From Dermatemys mawii (lineage: Eukaryota; Chordata; Testudines; Dermatemydidae): DNA of 64,000 nucleotides. Of this stretch, positions 10,660 to 23,510 are shown one piece after another. The notes below the pieces were generated by a model. It was not told the origin of the DNA. It saw only the letters and a program-made list of their open reading frames with translations, and ran no database searches. Where the stretch lies: contig ML677385.1 of assembly GCA_007922305.1 (NCBI GenBank), positions 5,916,336-5,980,335 on the forward strand, read 5' to 3'. Both the position numbers and the translations under genes were made by a program. Each line of letters opens with the position of its first letter. Position 1 is the stretch's first letter.

Positions 10660-12045
10660 AAAAGCAAGTACTGTCCAAACCCAGTCATAGATTTATTCAT
10701 AGATCCAGTCAAAGATGTATTTTAGTCATTTCTGGTTTAAATTGAGATCCCTTCCCTTTATAACTCACTTATCCTCCGCCATTCCCATGTCAAGGGTCGT
10801 ATATACTGACCCAATAGCATATCTTGAAAACTAGAGCCAATCAACCATTTTAAGCATCATTTTCATTCTCAGTGACCCAGAATTAGTAAAGTTTGACTAC
10901 ATTTATTTCAGAAGCATTTTGGCTGTAGAGCAGTGTAATCAGAATCCTGTTAAAATCCTTATGTATACCATGTTTATATATACACAATATATACTCAAAA
11001 TTCTCAGTATTTGGAATGCATCTTTTAAAAAGTGACATATATATACTTAAAGGGAGTGTTGGAATTTTAAAGAAGAAAAAACCAACCCATATTTAACATT
11101 CTTCGATTTTTAGGTTTAGCATTTGCCCCCTAAGTGCCCATTGCTGCATATTGTATTTATAGCTTTCTTTCTAATTCAGAATGGTGATTTATTATTCCTA
11201 TAAAAGTTATACACTGATATGTTGCAAAAGCTGCTCTGAAGCGATGCTGGATCTCCTTTTTCCTATGAATAAAGGTCAAGCACAGGCATTTCCTGTTGTT
11301 TTTGCTGACATGGCTGTTGTGAGGGATTACTGCTCCTCACATGCATAGAAGACTTCCTTCTTCCTCTAATTCATAGCCTCTCCAGTTCTGCCACTTTTGA
11401 TTCTTAATTGTGTCAGACACTAGCAGGCCACTCAGGCTGGAGAATGCTGTCTAGTTATTAATATGTTTTATGGTAAGATAAGATGAGTGTAAAAAGTGTT
11501 GTATAATATTGTTTCAGCATAATGTATTTTAGCACTCAGAAAAGCTGTTAAATATAATATCATAAAGAGAAATCCTATGTTTATCCTCCACACACACTGA
11601 GTACATCTCAGGAAATTGTTGTGCAAAGTTCCTTTTACTGCCTCACCACTGTGCCTATTAATCCCCACATCCCTATTTTGGAGGGAAAGGGATAAAGAGT
11701 AGTTTCCTCTCCCTGCCTATTCAGTCCTTAATATCAGTTTCAACAAATGAATCACATTGAGTCTTTGTGAAACAGACTCCAATCTAATAAAAGGTGAACA
11801 GAGGTCACCAAAATGATTCTACTCCCACACCCAAAAGGTCCTCTGCATCCATGTGAACTTTGAAAAGTCCTGACTTATTTTCTTTTAAATCTCTAATCAC
11901 AAGGCCCAGATAGAATTCATCTTGAAACTAGCCAGTGATATTCCTCAGTCTGCCAGATGAGAACCATTGGTCAACAGGACTTGGGCAATTTTTTATGTCC
12001 ATGTGCTAAGTGCACTGATTCTACTCCATTATTTTTCTATGTTTG
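10660..12045. other. Intergenic DNA
   Basis: No gene or recognised repeat. The open frame at 11468-11668 (minus) is short, low in complexity and probably chance. Confidence 0.45.
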
Positions 12046-12049
12046 GTTT

Positions 12050-13525
12050 GTTTATCCTTTGAGTTCGAAGATGACCATAACATCACAGGTTGGTTTGATT
12101 CTATGAACACGTGAGTGGCTGATCAGGCCAATTTTAACTCTGAACTGTCTATGGCACACTGAGCAAGAGATGCCGCTATGGATTACTTGATTAATAGCAG
12201 ACATGCTGCTATTATGAGATTTATGCTGCTGGCACTTCTGCTCATAGACTGTAGGCTCCAGTATGGATGAGGCTGTGCCAGGTAGAATGATCATGAGTAA
12301 GATCTTCCCAAAACTCTGGGTCAATGTTGAAATGTCTCAATGATAACTTGAGGGAGTCCTTGAAATGTTTTTTCTGGCCTCCCTGAGAACACTTTCCCTC
12401 CTTTAGCTTGCCATAAAAAAAATCTTTGGCAGTCGCTCATCTGACATTCTGGTGACATGATCTGCCTCTCTCATCTGTGATTTCATTGGAATATAGATGC
12501 TTGAAATGCCCGCCCATATGAGAATCTCAAGATCTGTAACCTTTTGTTGCCATTTTATTCTCATCAGTTTCCTCAAACAGCCCACGTGAAAGTGATTCAG
12601 TTTCATTGCATGGTGTCTTTAAACTGTCCAGGTTTCGCATGCATACATCAGATTTGGGAACATGATGGCTTTGTAGAACTTCAGTTTTGTTTGTTGACTA
12701 ATGCCTCTACGCTCCTACATATATGCACATAGTCTGCCAAAGGCCATACTTGCTTTGGCAATTCTGGCATTGGTTTCATCATCGATGTAAACTGCAGGTG
12801 ACATGTACCACTGAGGTAGGTAAACTTGTCCACTGTCTGGAGGGTTTGGCCATTCACTGTGATAGCAGGCTGTACGAAGGCTTTCCTGGTGCAGGCTGGT
12901 ACATCACTTCTGTCTTTTTTATGTTAATTGTGAAACCAAAGTTGTCACAAGCTCAAGAGAAATAGTCCATAGTCCACTGCATGTAAGACTCAGATTTGTC
13001 ATTCACTGAACAGTCAGAAGCAACAGAAGATTGCAAATAATCACTTCCTATACCTTCATATTTGCCTGTAGTCTTCTCAAATTGAAGAGCTTGCCATCAC
13101 TCTGGTATCTGATGCCAATTCCAGTGTCACAGTCACAAAAGGAAACTGCAAGCAGGCAGAGAACATCATACTGAAGAGGGCTGGGGCCAACACACAGTCC
13201 TGCTTCATCCCATTGGTGACTGGGAATGGTTCAGATGATTCACTGTTACCCACAATGCAAGCAAGAATGCCATCATGGAATTGCAGAACCGTTGCGATGA
13301 ATTTCTCCAGGCAACCAAATTTTCCCACGATCATCCAATCACCCTCCTGACTGACTACCAAATGCTTTTGTCAGGTCAGTGGAAATCATATGCAGGTTGG
13401 AGTTCTGTTTTTGGCATTTCTCCTGAAGTTGATGAGCTGCAAACATCAAATCTATGGCCTGCATCATTTCTTGAAGCCACACCCACTCTCAGGCAGGAGC
13501 CCTTGTTCAATGTTTTCTACATATA
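12050..13525 (-). mobile_element. LINE fragment with RT and C-terminal zinc finger
   Basis: A non-LTR retrotransposon distinct from CR1. Read on the minus strand it gives MFAAHQLQEKCQKQNSNL and STDLTKAF (RT palm, about 13360-13470), then KFGCLEKFIATVLQFHDG and FPVTNGMKQDCVLAPALFSMM (13150-13320). Next is LNHFHVGCLRKLMRIKWQ...DERLPK (12403-12606). The end is a C2H2 knuckle, CSVCHRQFRVKIGLISHSRVH (12090-12160). The FADD region between about 12960 and 13080 is degraded, and frames change at several points. The order and wording match a family often annotated as jockey-like mobile-element polymerases; I cannot fix the clade. It is 5'-truncated. Confidence 0.8.
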
Positions 13526-13944
13526 CCTCTGCACAAAATAATAGCATGTGATCATTTTTACAGTATGCTGTGTTACTGCATGTGAGTAGAAATGCCTGCT
13601 CAGAAAATTATACATTGATAACAGATGAAAAAGGAAGCAAAGTTTGTAATTTTGCGTGGCTATAACATTATTTAATTCATTATAAAATAATTTGTGGAAT
13701 GTTTCTTAATCTTGCACTACTGACTTTTTCTTTCATCAATGCTTTTCCCATTAACAGTTCATATTCTGAGCTGTAATCACAGCTAAAAACTCATTTGCTG
13801 CCTATTGCAGAAGCCCACTGTACCACAGTGTTCTATTATCTCAGTGTGGCAGCTCTTTTCAGAGGCAACTGATCAAATTAGCACCATGTTGAGTGTGTAT
13901 ACAGCCTTAGCCTTCCAGAGGGAGAACATAAATTAAGAATATTA
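13526..13944. other. Intergenic DNA
   Basis: Nothing recognisable apart from the flank of the following MITE. Confidence 0.4.
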
Positions 13945-14362
13945 GACCTTGTCTACACTGCCACTTACAGCACTGAAACATTCTTCGCTCAGGGGTGTGA
14001 AAAAACATCACCCTGAGCATTGCAAGTTTCAGTGCTGTAAAGCAGCAGTGTAGACAGTGCTACTGCACTGGGAGCTATTCCCCTCATAAAGGTGGTTTTA
14101 CACCAGCACTAGAGCCACGACTACACAGCCACGTTAATGGGCACGTCTTCACTAGCAACATTAAAACACTGCCGCAGCAGCACTTTAACATGGCTGTGTA
14201 GTCACAGCAGAGGGGAATAGCTACCAGCACTGGGAGTGCAGTTCTCCATGCTGTAGCACTGTCTACACTGCCATGTTACAGTGCTGAAACTTGCAGCACA
14301 CAGGTAGGTGTTTTTTCACACTCCTGAGCAAAGCACTGTAAAGTGGCAGTGCGTACAAGGCC
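13945..14362. mobile_element. Harbinger-type MITE
   Basis: Left terminus gaccttgtctacactgccac with a following acagcactgaaa. The right terminus, on the other strand, reads ggccttgtacgcactgccac and then tttacagtgcttt. The inverted ends run for about 35 bases. Flanks are TTA (13942-13944) and TCA (14363-14365), compatible with a decayed TWA duplication. The interior holds further inverted copies of tagcactgtctacactgcc. The end also matches the Harbinger relic at 58.8 kb. Confidence 0.75.
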
Positions 14363-14365
14363 TCA

Positions 14366-15845
14366 GAGTGTCACAAGCTCCAACAGATTGTTTAGTGAGA
14401 GTAATTAACACTTATTTCAAGGGGCTATTTAAGGTGAAGTAGCCCATTAACACCCCTCATGTCATAGGGAGGAAAAGAAATGTGGGGATGGAAAGAGGGA
14501 AGTAGCTGAGAGGGATTGTTAGTGTCTTTATTCAGTCTATGATTTTTAGTGTCTAGCAAAATTATGAATTTAAATTCCCAGGCTTGTCTTTTGAAAGGGT
14601 TGTGCAAGTGTCCTTTGAGGATAAGGACTGACAGGTCAGATTTAGAATGATTGCTATGTGAAGAGAGTTTATACAAAGTGATGGAGATGTGGTATTTTTC
14701 ATCTTATCATTTTCCTGTGGGAGTTTACTCAGGAATGTAGCGATTGTCTGGTTTCACCCACATGGTTGCTATTTGGGCATTTAGAGCATGGGATGCGGTA
14801 CACCCACATGCTGTGATAGGCATGTATAGGGCCAAGGGACAGGGCTGTCCTTACCCATATGCAAAGCATGCAGCTGCACCAGGGCACCAGATTTCCTGGT
14901 GTGCTGGGCAGCTACATGCTGCTCCAGCCCTGCTCTGGCTCTTCCCTAGGGCCCCCGCCCCTTCTGCACCTCTTCCCTGCTTGGCCTCAGCCCCGTCCCC
15001 ACTCACCTCTCAGCAGGGCCGGGCCTGCACTCACTGGTGGCGTAAAGTGCAGCGACCTGGCCCTAGCCACACCACCGGTGAGTGCTGGGGGTGGTACCCC
15101 TTGCCCCCTAAGCCAACGCCACCCCCCCTCCGAGGCCTGGTGCCCCTTATACATCCCCGCACAGGGGGCTGCATAGGGCCCCAGAATAGCTAGGGATGGC
15201 CCTGCCGAGGGATCTTGAAAACTGTGTTTTGAAGGGTGTTGATCATTATAGCGGTAGCGATATGGCTGCAGATTTTGCAGTTGTTGTTCTGGAGGGTCTG
15301 GTTCTCCTTTGAGTTGGTGTGTCCTGGTCTGTGGTGAGGGCTTGCTTCTGATTATGAGTTTGGAGAAGATGGTGTGTTGTTTGAAGGCTGGAAATGGAGG
15401 TTCAAGAAAGATTTCTTTCAGGATGGCATCCCTATTGTGTATGAGTTGTAAATGTAGGTGATACCCCATAGAGGTTCCAGTGTGGGGTGGATAGGTGACA
15501 ATTAGGGATGTGTGGTCAGAGGGTGTTTTTTTCTGTACTGAAGCAGGTTCTCTCAGGTATTTGAGTGACCCATTCTATGATATGATCTACTTCTCTGGTG
15601 GAATGCCCTTGTTTGGTGAAGGAGGTTCAGAGTGTGTTAAGGTGTATATCCCAGATTTTCTCCTCGGAGCATGTTCTTTGGTATCTGACTACCTCATTGT
15701 AGGTAACAGATTTCTTGGTGTTCTTGGGGTGGTTATTGGATCTGTGAAGATAGGTTTGGAGATTCCTCGGTTTCTTGTGTATAGTTCTTTGTAGGTTCCA
15801 TTGTTGAAGCTGATCATGGTGTCCAGGAAGTTTCAGGTACACATT
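14366..15845 (-). mobile_element. Penelope-like element, antisense and 5'-truncated
   Basis: Read on the minus strand, 15875-15627 encodes LPGHHDQLQQWNLQRT and KSVTYNEVVRYQRTCSEEKI, and 15469-15210 encodes NRDAILKEIFLEPPFPAFK followed by KLIIRSKPSP. These match the post-palm and C-terminal RT segments of PLEs (the RYQRICS and PPFxAFxxxxNLxxLLVRS blocks). No GIY-YIG endonuclease is visible. Noncoding 3' sequence continues to 14366. The same 3' sequence recurs at 23284-23510 and twice, in opposite orientations, at 46618-47770. A hAT insertion splits it at 14840-15204. Confidence 0.75.
14840..15204. mobile_element. hAT insertion inside the PLE
   Basis: Termini cagggctgtccttac at the left and, on the other strand, cagggccatccctag at the right. 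Flanking octamers ccaaggga (14832-14839) and ccgaggga (15205-15212) match 7 of 8. The 365-base interior is GC-rich and noncoding; the frames across it are by-products of composition. It interrupts the PLE where the sequence would read gggccaagggatcttg. Confidence 0.8.
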
Positions 15846-17867
15846 TAGTTGAAGATAAACCAGCTGTTTTCTCATTTTCTGAGAAGACCAAAGAATTCTA
15901 AATATCTCTGTGTATTTAGTTAGTTAATTTTAATAAACTCTACAACAAATCAACCTTAAATTCTGAGAAGTTACTAATGATTTTAATTGGTGTATATCCA
16001 GTCATCACAATGGAACGTCAGCTCCTGCTCCCTTTACTCAGCTGAATAGTCCTATAGAAGTCCATGTGGCTACTGCATTAACAAGTTGAATTTGGCTCGG
16101 AAACAGTAGACTTCTCAGAATTCCTAACTAATTGCCCTGAGTGCAATAAGGTTTATAACTATATAAAAACTGTGGCTGAAGTTTTCAGGTGATTGCAATT
16201 TAGCATAAAACTAACCCCTACATAGTGAGCTAAATTAATCCCAAGTGTATCTCCATTATTTCAAATGATTAATTTGACCCAATATGTTTTGAGCACCAGT
16301 CACTTAAACTGGGATTTTTAAAGTAGCATAAGGGAATTAGGTGGCCAAGTCTCTTGAATTTCTCAGTCTTCAAGAAATATACTGCCATGCAAAAGATTTG
16401 GGATAGTTGCCAGAACAGAGTAATAACTCTCCCCTCTCTGAGTTGGGAAATAGACATCAAATATATCCAAGCTATTCACCTCAGAAGGAAATAAATTTAC
16501 AGAATTATTAGGAGGCCACATTATGACAACTAATTCATGCAGGGGCATCAAAGGGTACTATTTATTTGTTTACACAACCAGGGATGAGGTGTTGCAGCCA
16601 TAAACAAGAGTGAAAGATAGGCTGGAATAAGAATGGAAACAATTATTTCCAAAAAGGACACAGTTGCTTTAACTTAAACCAGGATAATAGAGTTGTTTAA
16701 GTACTATAAAAGTAGTATTGGAAAACATTCCTTAGGATACCAAACAGCTGTCTGACACAACCATGTTCAGACCATTCCTTTACTATTCATGAACATTTGT
16801 ACAATTACAAGTGTTTGGGGTATGGCTCTTCTCCATACCAATATTTGCATTGAACATACAGACAAGGGTGTTCACCATTTGTCATTCATTATTCCTCATT
16901 CTCCTGTTTGAAAGGCTTTGCTCATTCAGTCAGGGATCAGATATTATTTTGTGACTTAACTGACTAATCGAACATCACAACAACAAAAAGTCAAACAGTT
17001 CACAAATAACTTGTAGGCTGAAAAATGTTGGTGCATTCTTCACAGAAACCCATATTAATTCACAAATATTAAATTGCACTAAAAGGGCAAGTGGTTTGTT
17101 GTCATATTCCACAGTTTTTAAAAACATGAAATGTTGGCATTTTTCATGGCAGGGCAGATCTCCTGAAATTATCTGCTTTGTTATCTAAAAACATTTACTA
17201 CACTGCAGAGTATCCCAATTTCATACATTTCAGTAAGTCAGAAAGAGGCATGCTAGTTTTCTCAGCTTCACTGAATATCCATGTGTTTTCCCCATTTGTT
17301 AGGTTTCTTTAAAGGTCAAAGGTCATGCATAAAAGTCAAGTAGGCACCCTAATGGCAAAATTTGGCACCAATTGTTTTTAGCAATATTAGTGCAACCTTA
17401 TTACCTATCTGATTATCCCTAAATTCATTCAGGGCCAGACTAAGAATAGGTTTCTCAGATAATAATGTTTAATGTCTTTGGAGGGAGATTAGTCCTTGAT
17501 AATTATGTAACCTTCCACTTTGAGCTAGAAATATGGCTCAGAAACTGAGGAATACCATCATAAACAGATATGGGGTTTAATTTTGTAACAAAATTAATTA
17601 CTTCAAAAATACCTATTATACATATAATTTATCTACAAAACTACTGCTATTAATATGAAAACTATGTTTTACAAGTAATAAATTAGTCACATGACCATCT
17701 TTACAGCTTGTGGAACAGCAACACACATCACTTGGTCAGGCAAACCAAGAAGAGCAAAATTTGAAAGTCTCTGAGCAAAGTTCTCCTGATCCTCATGACA
17801 TTACTCAACTCTGGTATGCTGCTCTCCCTACACATGAGAGATTCTCACTGACTTCATGCACATCATT
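15846..17867. other. Intergenic DNA
   Basis: About 2 kb of AT-rich sequence with no recognised element, open frame or tandem repeat. Confidence 0.5.
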
Positions 17868-17875
17868 GCCTATAC

Positions 17876-18043
17876 CAGGCCTGCACAACATGTGGCCCGC
17901 TGGGGGTGAGTAGGGATGGGGCAAGCCAAGTGGTGGGGTGGGGGGAAGCGGATGGGGGCGGGGTGAGGGTGGGGCTTTTCGGCCTGCAGCTGGTTTTTTT
18001 GCAGTAATATGGCCTTCTCTGCTTTCTGAGTTGTGCAGGCCTG
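17876..18043. mobile_element. hAT MITE (caggcctgcacaac family)
   Basis: Left terminus caggcctgcacaac and right terminus gttgtgcaggcctg are a perfect 14-base inverted repeat. Flanking octamers gcctatac (17868-17875) and gcctacac (18044-18051) match 7 of 8. The interior is GC-rich and noncoding. A second member with a perfect duplication is at 47484-47695. Confidence 0.9.
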
Positions 18044-18051
18044 GCCTACAC

Positions 18052-21000
18052 AGTCACTCACTCATAAGTCAGGAAATGTGAAAATTAAGATAATTAACAA
18101 TGTAAACTTTGCCCTCTGTGTATGTTTACTATAGTCTAATTATATGATGATACACTATATGCCATCAAATAATATATACTCTGTCTAAGATAACAATAGC
18201 ACATAAAGACTATGGAGAGAGAAAACAAAGCTTTGCAATTTGCTTCGTAAAGAATCAAACATGGACCATAGTGTCAGAATTCTGGAAATTGTCAGGTGCA
18301 CACCTTGTAGTGATATTTGCTACAAAATGATGAAGACAGGTATTTGATATAGAACACAGTTGTGAAATTCTCATGAGAAATGAGACAATGCCGCAAAAAC
18401 AATTATAACAACAGACAAATGATAAGGATAGAGATTTTTAAAGCAACTGGGGAAAAAAGAATGAAATAATAAACTATACATTTCTCATGAATGGAAGCAC
18501 TGGTATAACAAAATTAAAAGTAATATTTTCAGAAATTTGTTTTGGGATGGAAGGAATTGAGTGATGCCAAAGAAAACATGCAATCTGCTAAATAGTGAGA
18601 GAGGCACTATGAAATATGAGAGGACTAGGAACCAAAAGTGTTTCACAAGCCCCTTAAGACTCACTCATTTAAAAAAAAAAAGTTATCAGACTCTCCTCAA
18701 AAAAATGATTTTGTTAAATTCTGGAGCAGAAACTTTTTTTTTCCTTAAGAAGAGTTCCTAGTAAAGGACAAGTGGAAGCTTCCTTTTCTCTTTTCTTGAG
18801 TGTAAATCTTATTGCCACCTCTGCTGAATTAATTAATTACAATTACAAAATATAACTTGGGCATAAGTACTGAGAGCTTCTACTTGCATGGCCATGTGTA
18901 TAGTGATAACAGACACTTGGGAGTCTATAACTTTTTTTTTTTTAATCATTACTCAGATGTGAAAAAGATATAGGTTGCTGTCTCACCATAAAGAAACTAG
19001 TTTGGAAGGAAGACTGGGATAAGATTAGGGGGAAGTAAAGAAAGTGAGGCTTTTATTCCCCCATAAAGAATATGTCATTGTTAGAAAAACCTAAAAGATC
19101 TTTAAAACCAACTTTATAACAAACAGAGCCCAAAAATAAAAAATAAATAAATTACCATGAAAAAGGAAAAGTTCCAGCTTGCAGTAATCCATTCATTATT
19201 CTAAAATGGCTTCTGTAGGGTTGCAGCTGTTTCCTCATCCGTAATTTAAAGCTTCAAAAACTGGAGCATGCTGGGAAAAGTTCCAATATAAAGGAAGAGA
19301 ACTTCCAATAGAAAGTAAATGGTTCTAAAACTATCATATAGGCAAGCTGGTTTAAAATGTAGTGATAGTGCTGATCCTAAATGTTGAGCTAGATTTACCA
19401 AAAAAACATAAGAGTAGCTTTAAAATAATGGAACATTAATAGATATGATGTTTTTTTAATTTGCCTTCTGTTTTTTGAGCTTTTAGGGTACACTGGGGTC
19501 ATATTTTGAAGTTTTCTCCAAAGTCAAAGGGTTCAAATTTTTCTTTAAGAATGAAGGCTGAAATCATCACATATTCACTTGACTCCAGGAGCTAGAGCTT
19601 TAAGGAAAACAATAATTATCATGAGAGTCGGCCACAATGATTAGGCCCAAGATACTACTAATGTTCTGTAGAAACTTTTATTTTTATTAGTAAAGGTAGT
19701 ACAGTTCAGAAAATGGGGAATATTGCCTGGGGTGATAACCTTTATTCTTCATTTCAGAGGTAATTTTAAGTAAAATATTAAGATATTTTGATTCTAATGC
19801 TACAGTTTTCTGTAGTGTCTCTGCTGAACTACATCAGCAAATATTGATTTAGGCAATTAAGCCTCTTGAGATAAAACAACTTTTATCTTCTTGTTTTAAC
19901 TCCTTGTTTGTCTAAAATAATACAAATAGATGTGTTTTGGGGAAGGGGAAAGTATTTAATATTGCTTGTGTTCAGCTTTGAATACATGCTGCTTTGAAAA
20001 TGGTGTGTTTGAATATCCTCTGCTGTTCCACAAACTGATTTTACTCCCTAGGAAGCTTAAGACTCTCAAAAATCTGTCCAGGAATTATAACCTTAAAATA
20101 TAAAGTTTAATTAAAGGAGCTGATGGAGATAATTTAGGAGTCTTTCGGAACTTTTATTTGTTTTGGATTCTAAATCTGAAATTCTGCTTAAAAGCTCTAG
20201 TGGGTCAGCATTTAGATTCTTAATCAGAATTCCTGTCCTCTTTATATATACTTGCTGAGTCTGGAATGCATGTAAGCACCCTAAACATCTGTTTAGATAC
20301 TGATAGACAGCAAGATTGTTAGAAATCTGGGTTTAGAATAATTATTTCTTCTTCAACACACAGTGAAGTAAATTTTCAGGTGTTGGCAACTCAAGTTTTT
20401 TAACAAATTTGCCTTTTTGTTGTTGTTTGAGTAATTATTTTGTTGGTGATATTTCTCTGCCCTCTTCTGTAAGGAGGGAGATGAGAAGTATGTGCCATAA
20501 ACCCTAACAATTGTCCCTCTCCTTGACTTATTTTTTCCCCCTGCTTGAATAGAATTCTAAATTTGTATCACTTAGCAGTTTAACTTTTTAGGTATTTTGT
20601 CTGTAATCTTCATGGTTGCTGTCAATGCACCTGATGGTTGAGAAATTGAGAGGGATCTAATATACCATAACATGCATTTCCCCATGATGACAGAAAACTG
20701 TAGAAGATAAAACTAATTTATCTGATGGACTAGAACTGGGAACAGCCCAGAGAGCAATCTTAAACCTAAACTGAGAGAGGATTTAAGAAAAGCTGCTGGC
20801 ACATGTTGGTTAATCATGGAACTACACACACCCTACAAACTATTTCACTGATGAGACTGGCTATGTCTCAGAAATGACCCCCACAATGCATAAGAGACTA
20901 TGTGGTCAAATGTGAATCAAATTTAATGAAGGATTATTTTAATGCCTTTAGAACAGATGACTGCCAGCAGGGGAAGGTGTCCATTAAAAGGAAAATAATT

Positions 21001-22435
21001 TAAATGTGATTCTTCCCTAGGTTACCAAGTCAGTAAATGAAGAGGGACAGCTTACACCTTAAAACTGACTCGATGAGTGGCAGAGCTTGTGTAAGGTAAC
21101 AATGTGTATTTCTCCATGTAAATTAATAACTACAGATATAAAGAAGTGGTTATGGGTTCCAGACATTCACCTTTCTTCAGTCCGAATGTGCAGAAGTTCC
21201 TTGAGATCTATTTTTTGTTACACATTTTGTACTGTTAATACGCCTAATAAATCTACCAGTAACACTTTTTCAGATAGTGATTCTTGCCTCTTACGGATTA
21301 ACTATCAAATACTTCAGAGAGAGAGGCTATTAGACTACCCTTCTCTCTGGAAGGAAAGCTCCTAGTCTGCTTCTCTGGGTTTTCTAACAAAACCAAGGGA
21401 GGAGCTAGCATTTCCAAAAATTTAAGAGTAAACAAAACAAAAAACACTAAATACCATCAGGCCCTACACAAAGTAGCAAAAAAGGGAACATTTTTTTCCT
21501 TTGCTGGATACCTTAATTCCCTTTTTTGAGGGAAATGTGGAAATGTTAGATCCTGTCAGGACTGCAATTTTTTGATTTTCCTTTTCTGATTTAAATTTTT
21601 AAAATAAGCTTGTATTTCCTAGGCTTGCCTTCACAGATTCCTTAGTAGTCCTCAGTTTCCAGTGGAAAGGATGGAATAGACTCCAATCACCTCTGAGTAA
21701 GGAGTGAGAATTTGAAAGTGCTTTTAGAAAATCTTAGGGTAGTTCTAGGTCTCTCAATTTCTGAACATGGGTGTAAAATGGAAGTGCTGACACACACTTT
21801 AGAAACTCTTAAGTAAAAAGTTGTCAAGTTGCCACAAAGCAGCTAGTAACTTTCTAATAGTCATTTCCTGTTTATTAGTATTATTTCCTATTTCAGTTAT
21901 AGTAGGAAATGGTGTCCTCCTCATATGTTTGGGCAGCATCTAGCACATGGTAGGTGTGACTGAAGTACAAATAACCATTTCAGACACCACTCCGTCATAA
22001 CCTGACAAATCCTGATTCTTCAGTTACAACCATTTAACAGGTGACATTTAAATGTGGTGGCTAAAAGTCTTCCTATGTTATATTGTATGTGCTATAATAA
22101 GCACAGTGACTACCTAAAGAAGTTATACATTTCTTAGCAATTAATAGTGAACATCCTGGAAACATATGAACTGTAGGCCCCTATTATATACCTAGGTAGT
22201 ATAGTGATGGGTGCCTTTTAAAATACATGTGACAGCAGTGCAGTGTTGGGATTTGGCAGCCACGTCATGAATTCTTTAGCACTAACAGTGTCTGCTTCTG
22301 ATCCTTTTTACCTGTCAGCAGAACTAGTTACTGTCCTGGAAATACAAGTTTTTCATTGAAGATGGTTTTAACCATTATATTTCAATTAAGTTTGGGCTAT
22401 AAATCAAACCTTTTACCCTCAGTAGAGTGAGATAA
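18052..22435. other. Long repeat-poor intergenic stretch
   Basis: About 4.4 kb without a recognisable mobile element except a possible MIR tail at about 21925-21985 (cagcatctagcacatggtagg). Open frames at 18561-18761 and 21087-21365 lack recognisable domains and splice context, and are probably chance. Confidence 0.45.
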
Positions 22436-22655
22436 TACCCGGGTTGGCACTTCTCTTTCCTCTGAGATTTCAGTCTCTCTCTCTTCTCCTGATTCTGTTG
22501 ATTTTTTTCTCTCTCTCACCCCTCTGCTTTCTGCCTTTGTGACACACACAGCTCTACTCATGCTCTTCACTCAACTTCCCACTAGTTTTCCCTCCCTGCC
22601 TATCTCTTCTTCCTGCCTCCTCTGTTCCCTCCTGGCTCTTCCCTTCTCCTCTTAG
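22436..22655. repeat. Pyrimidine-rich tract
   Basis: Over roughly 200 bases the plus strand is heavily C/T, with runs such as cagtctctctctcttctcct. No unit repeats exactly, so it is a low-complexity polypyrimidine region, not a clean microsatellite. Confidence 0.6.
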
Positions 22656-22853
22656 CAGGGAGGTGGGAGAGGATCAACGTAAGCTCCCATGTTCTCACTT
22701 CAGTTTTTCCCTTCTCTCTCTAATTGTCACAGACTCTTCTAATTCCAGTGTTCTGTCCTTTCTTTTGGTGGAGAGACCTCGTTCAAATGCTCTGCCTGTT
22801 TGGGTGGAAGGGGAGAAAAAAATCAAGCTGTGCAAATCCTGGTAGAGCACTGT

Positions 22854-23148
22854 GGGCTGGTCTTCACTAGCGGGGGGGGAGGGGGGGATCGGCTGTAGAT
22901 ACTTAATTTCAGCTATGTTAATAATGTAGCTGAAATCGGCGTATCTACAGCCGACTTACCTGCCCTCCTCACGGTGGCGGCGGACAGCAGCGCACGCCAC
23001 CGTCCACTGCAGCTTGCGCCGTTTGGCGAGCTGGAGTTCTGGGGTCGACGGGGGTGCCACTGGCGATCGATTTATCACATCTTGACGAGATGCGATAAAT
23101 CAATTGCCATAAGATCGATCCCTCCCCGCTGTAGTGAAGACAAGCTCT
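22854..23148. mobile_element. Palindromic MITE with internal hairpins
   Basis: Left terminus gggctggtcttcactagcgggg and right terminus (other strand) gagcttgtcttcactacagcgggg form an inverted repeat. Inside, ctgtagatacttaatttcagct (22892 on) pairs with agctgaaatcggcgtatctacag. Near the right end, gatcgatttatc/gataaatcaattg...gatcgatc make another hairpin. No coding capacity. Termini are of the tcttcacta type common to the Harbinger-like MITEs here. Confidence 0.7.
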
Positions 23149-23283
23149 GTAAGAGCTGTATAGTCCTATGTCTGAGGAGTTTAAACACTGCTCATGTTCT
23201 GTACAAAAAGACTGTTAAAAGAACATTAAGGTTGTAAAGTCAGGCAGTTATACATTTGGAAAGGCCAGAATTAAAGCATTATG

Positions 23284-23510
23284 CAGTGTAGTTGTAGCTG
23301 TGTCTGTCCCAGGATATTAGAGAGACAAGGTAGGTGAGGTAATATCTTTTAGTGGACCAGCTTTGGTTGGTGAAAGAGACAAGTTTTTGAGCCACACAGA
23401 GCTCACCTTCAGGTCTGGGAAAGGTACTCAATATCACAGATAAATACAAGATCAAACAGATAGTTTAGCATAAGGAGCTAGCATATATTCTAAGGGACCA
23501 TTCAGCCTCG
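23284..23510. mobile_element. Penelope-like element 3' fragment
   Basis: Begins with gtgtagttgtagctgtgtctg and continues gatattagagagacaaggt...ggtgaggtaatatctttta. It carries the same blocks as the PLE end at 46618, including tctgggaaaggtactc and attctaaggga. It stops abruptly at about 23510. Noncoding. Confidence 0.65.

Noticed and set aside
8600..10800. Terminal inverted repeats for the Cys-rich gene
   Set aside because: A weak agreement between gggttatata near 8670 and ccctttataac near 10755 was considered, but it is too short and misaligned to support element ends.
12052..12324. C2H2 zinc-finger host gene
   Set aside because: The finger follows RT and LINE C-terminal blocks in the same element, so it is the LINE's own C-terminal knuckle.
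14744..15193. 149-codon plus-strand frame and overlapping minus-strand frame
   Set aside because: The frames run across a hAT insertion and an antisense PLE, and only the minus-strand PLE text is recognisable.
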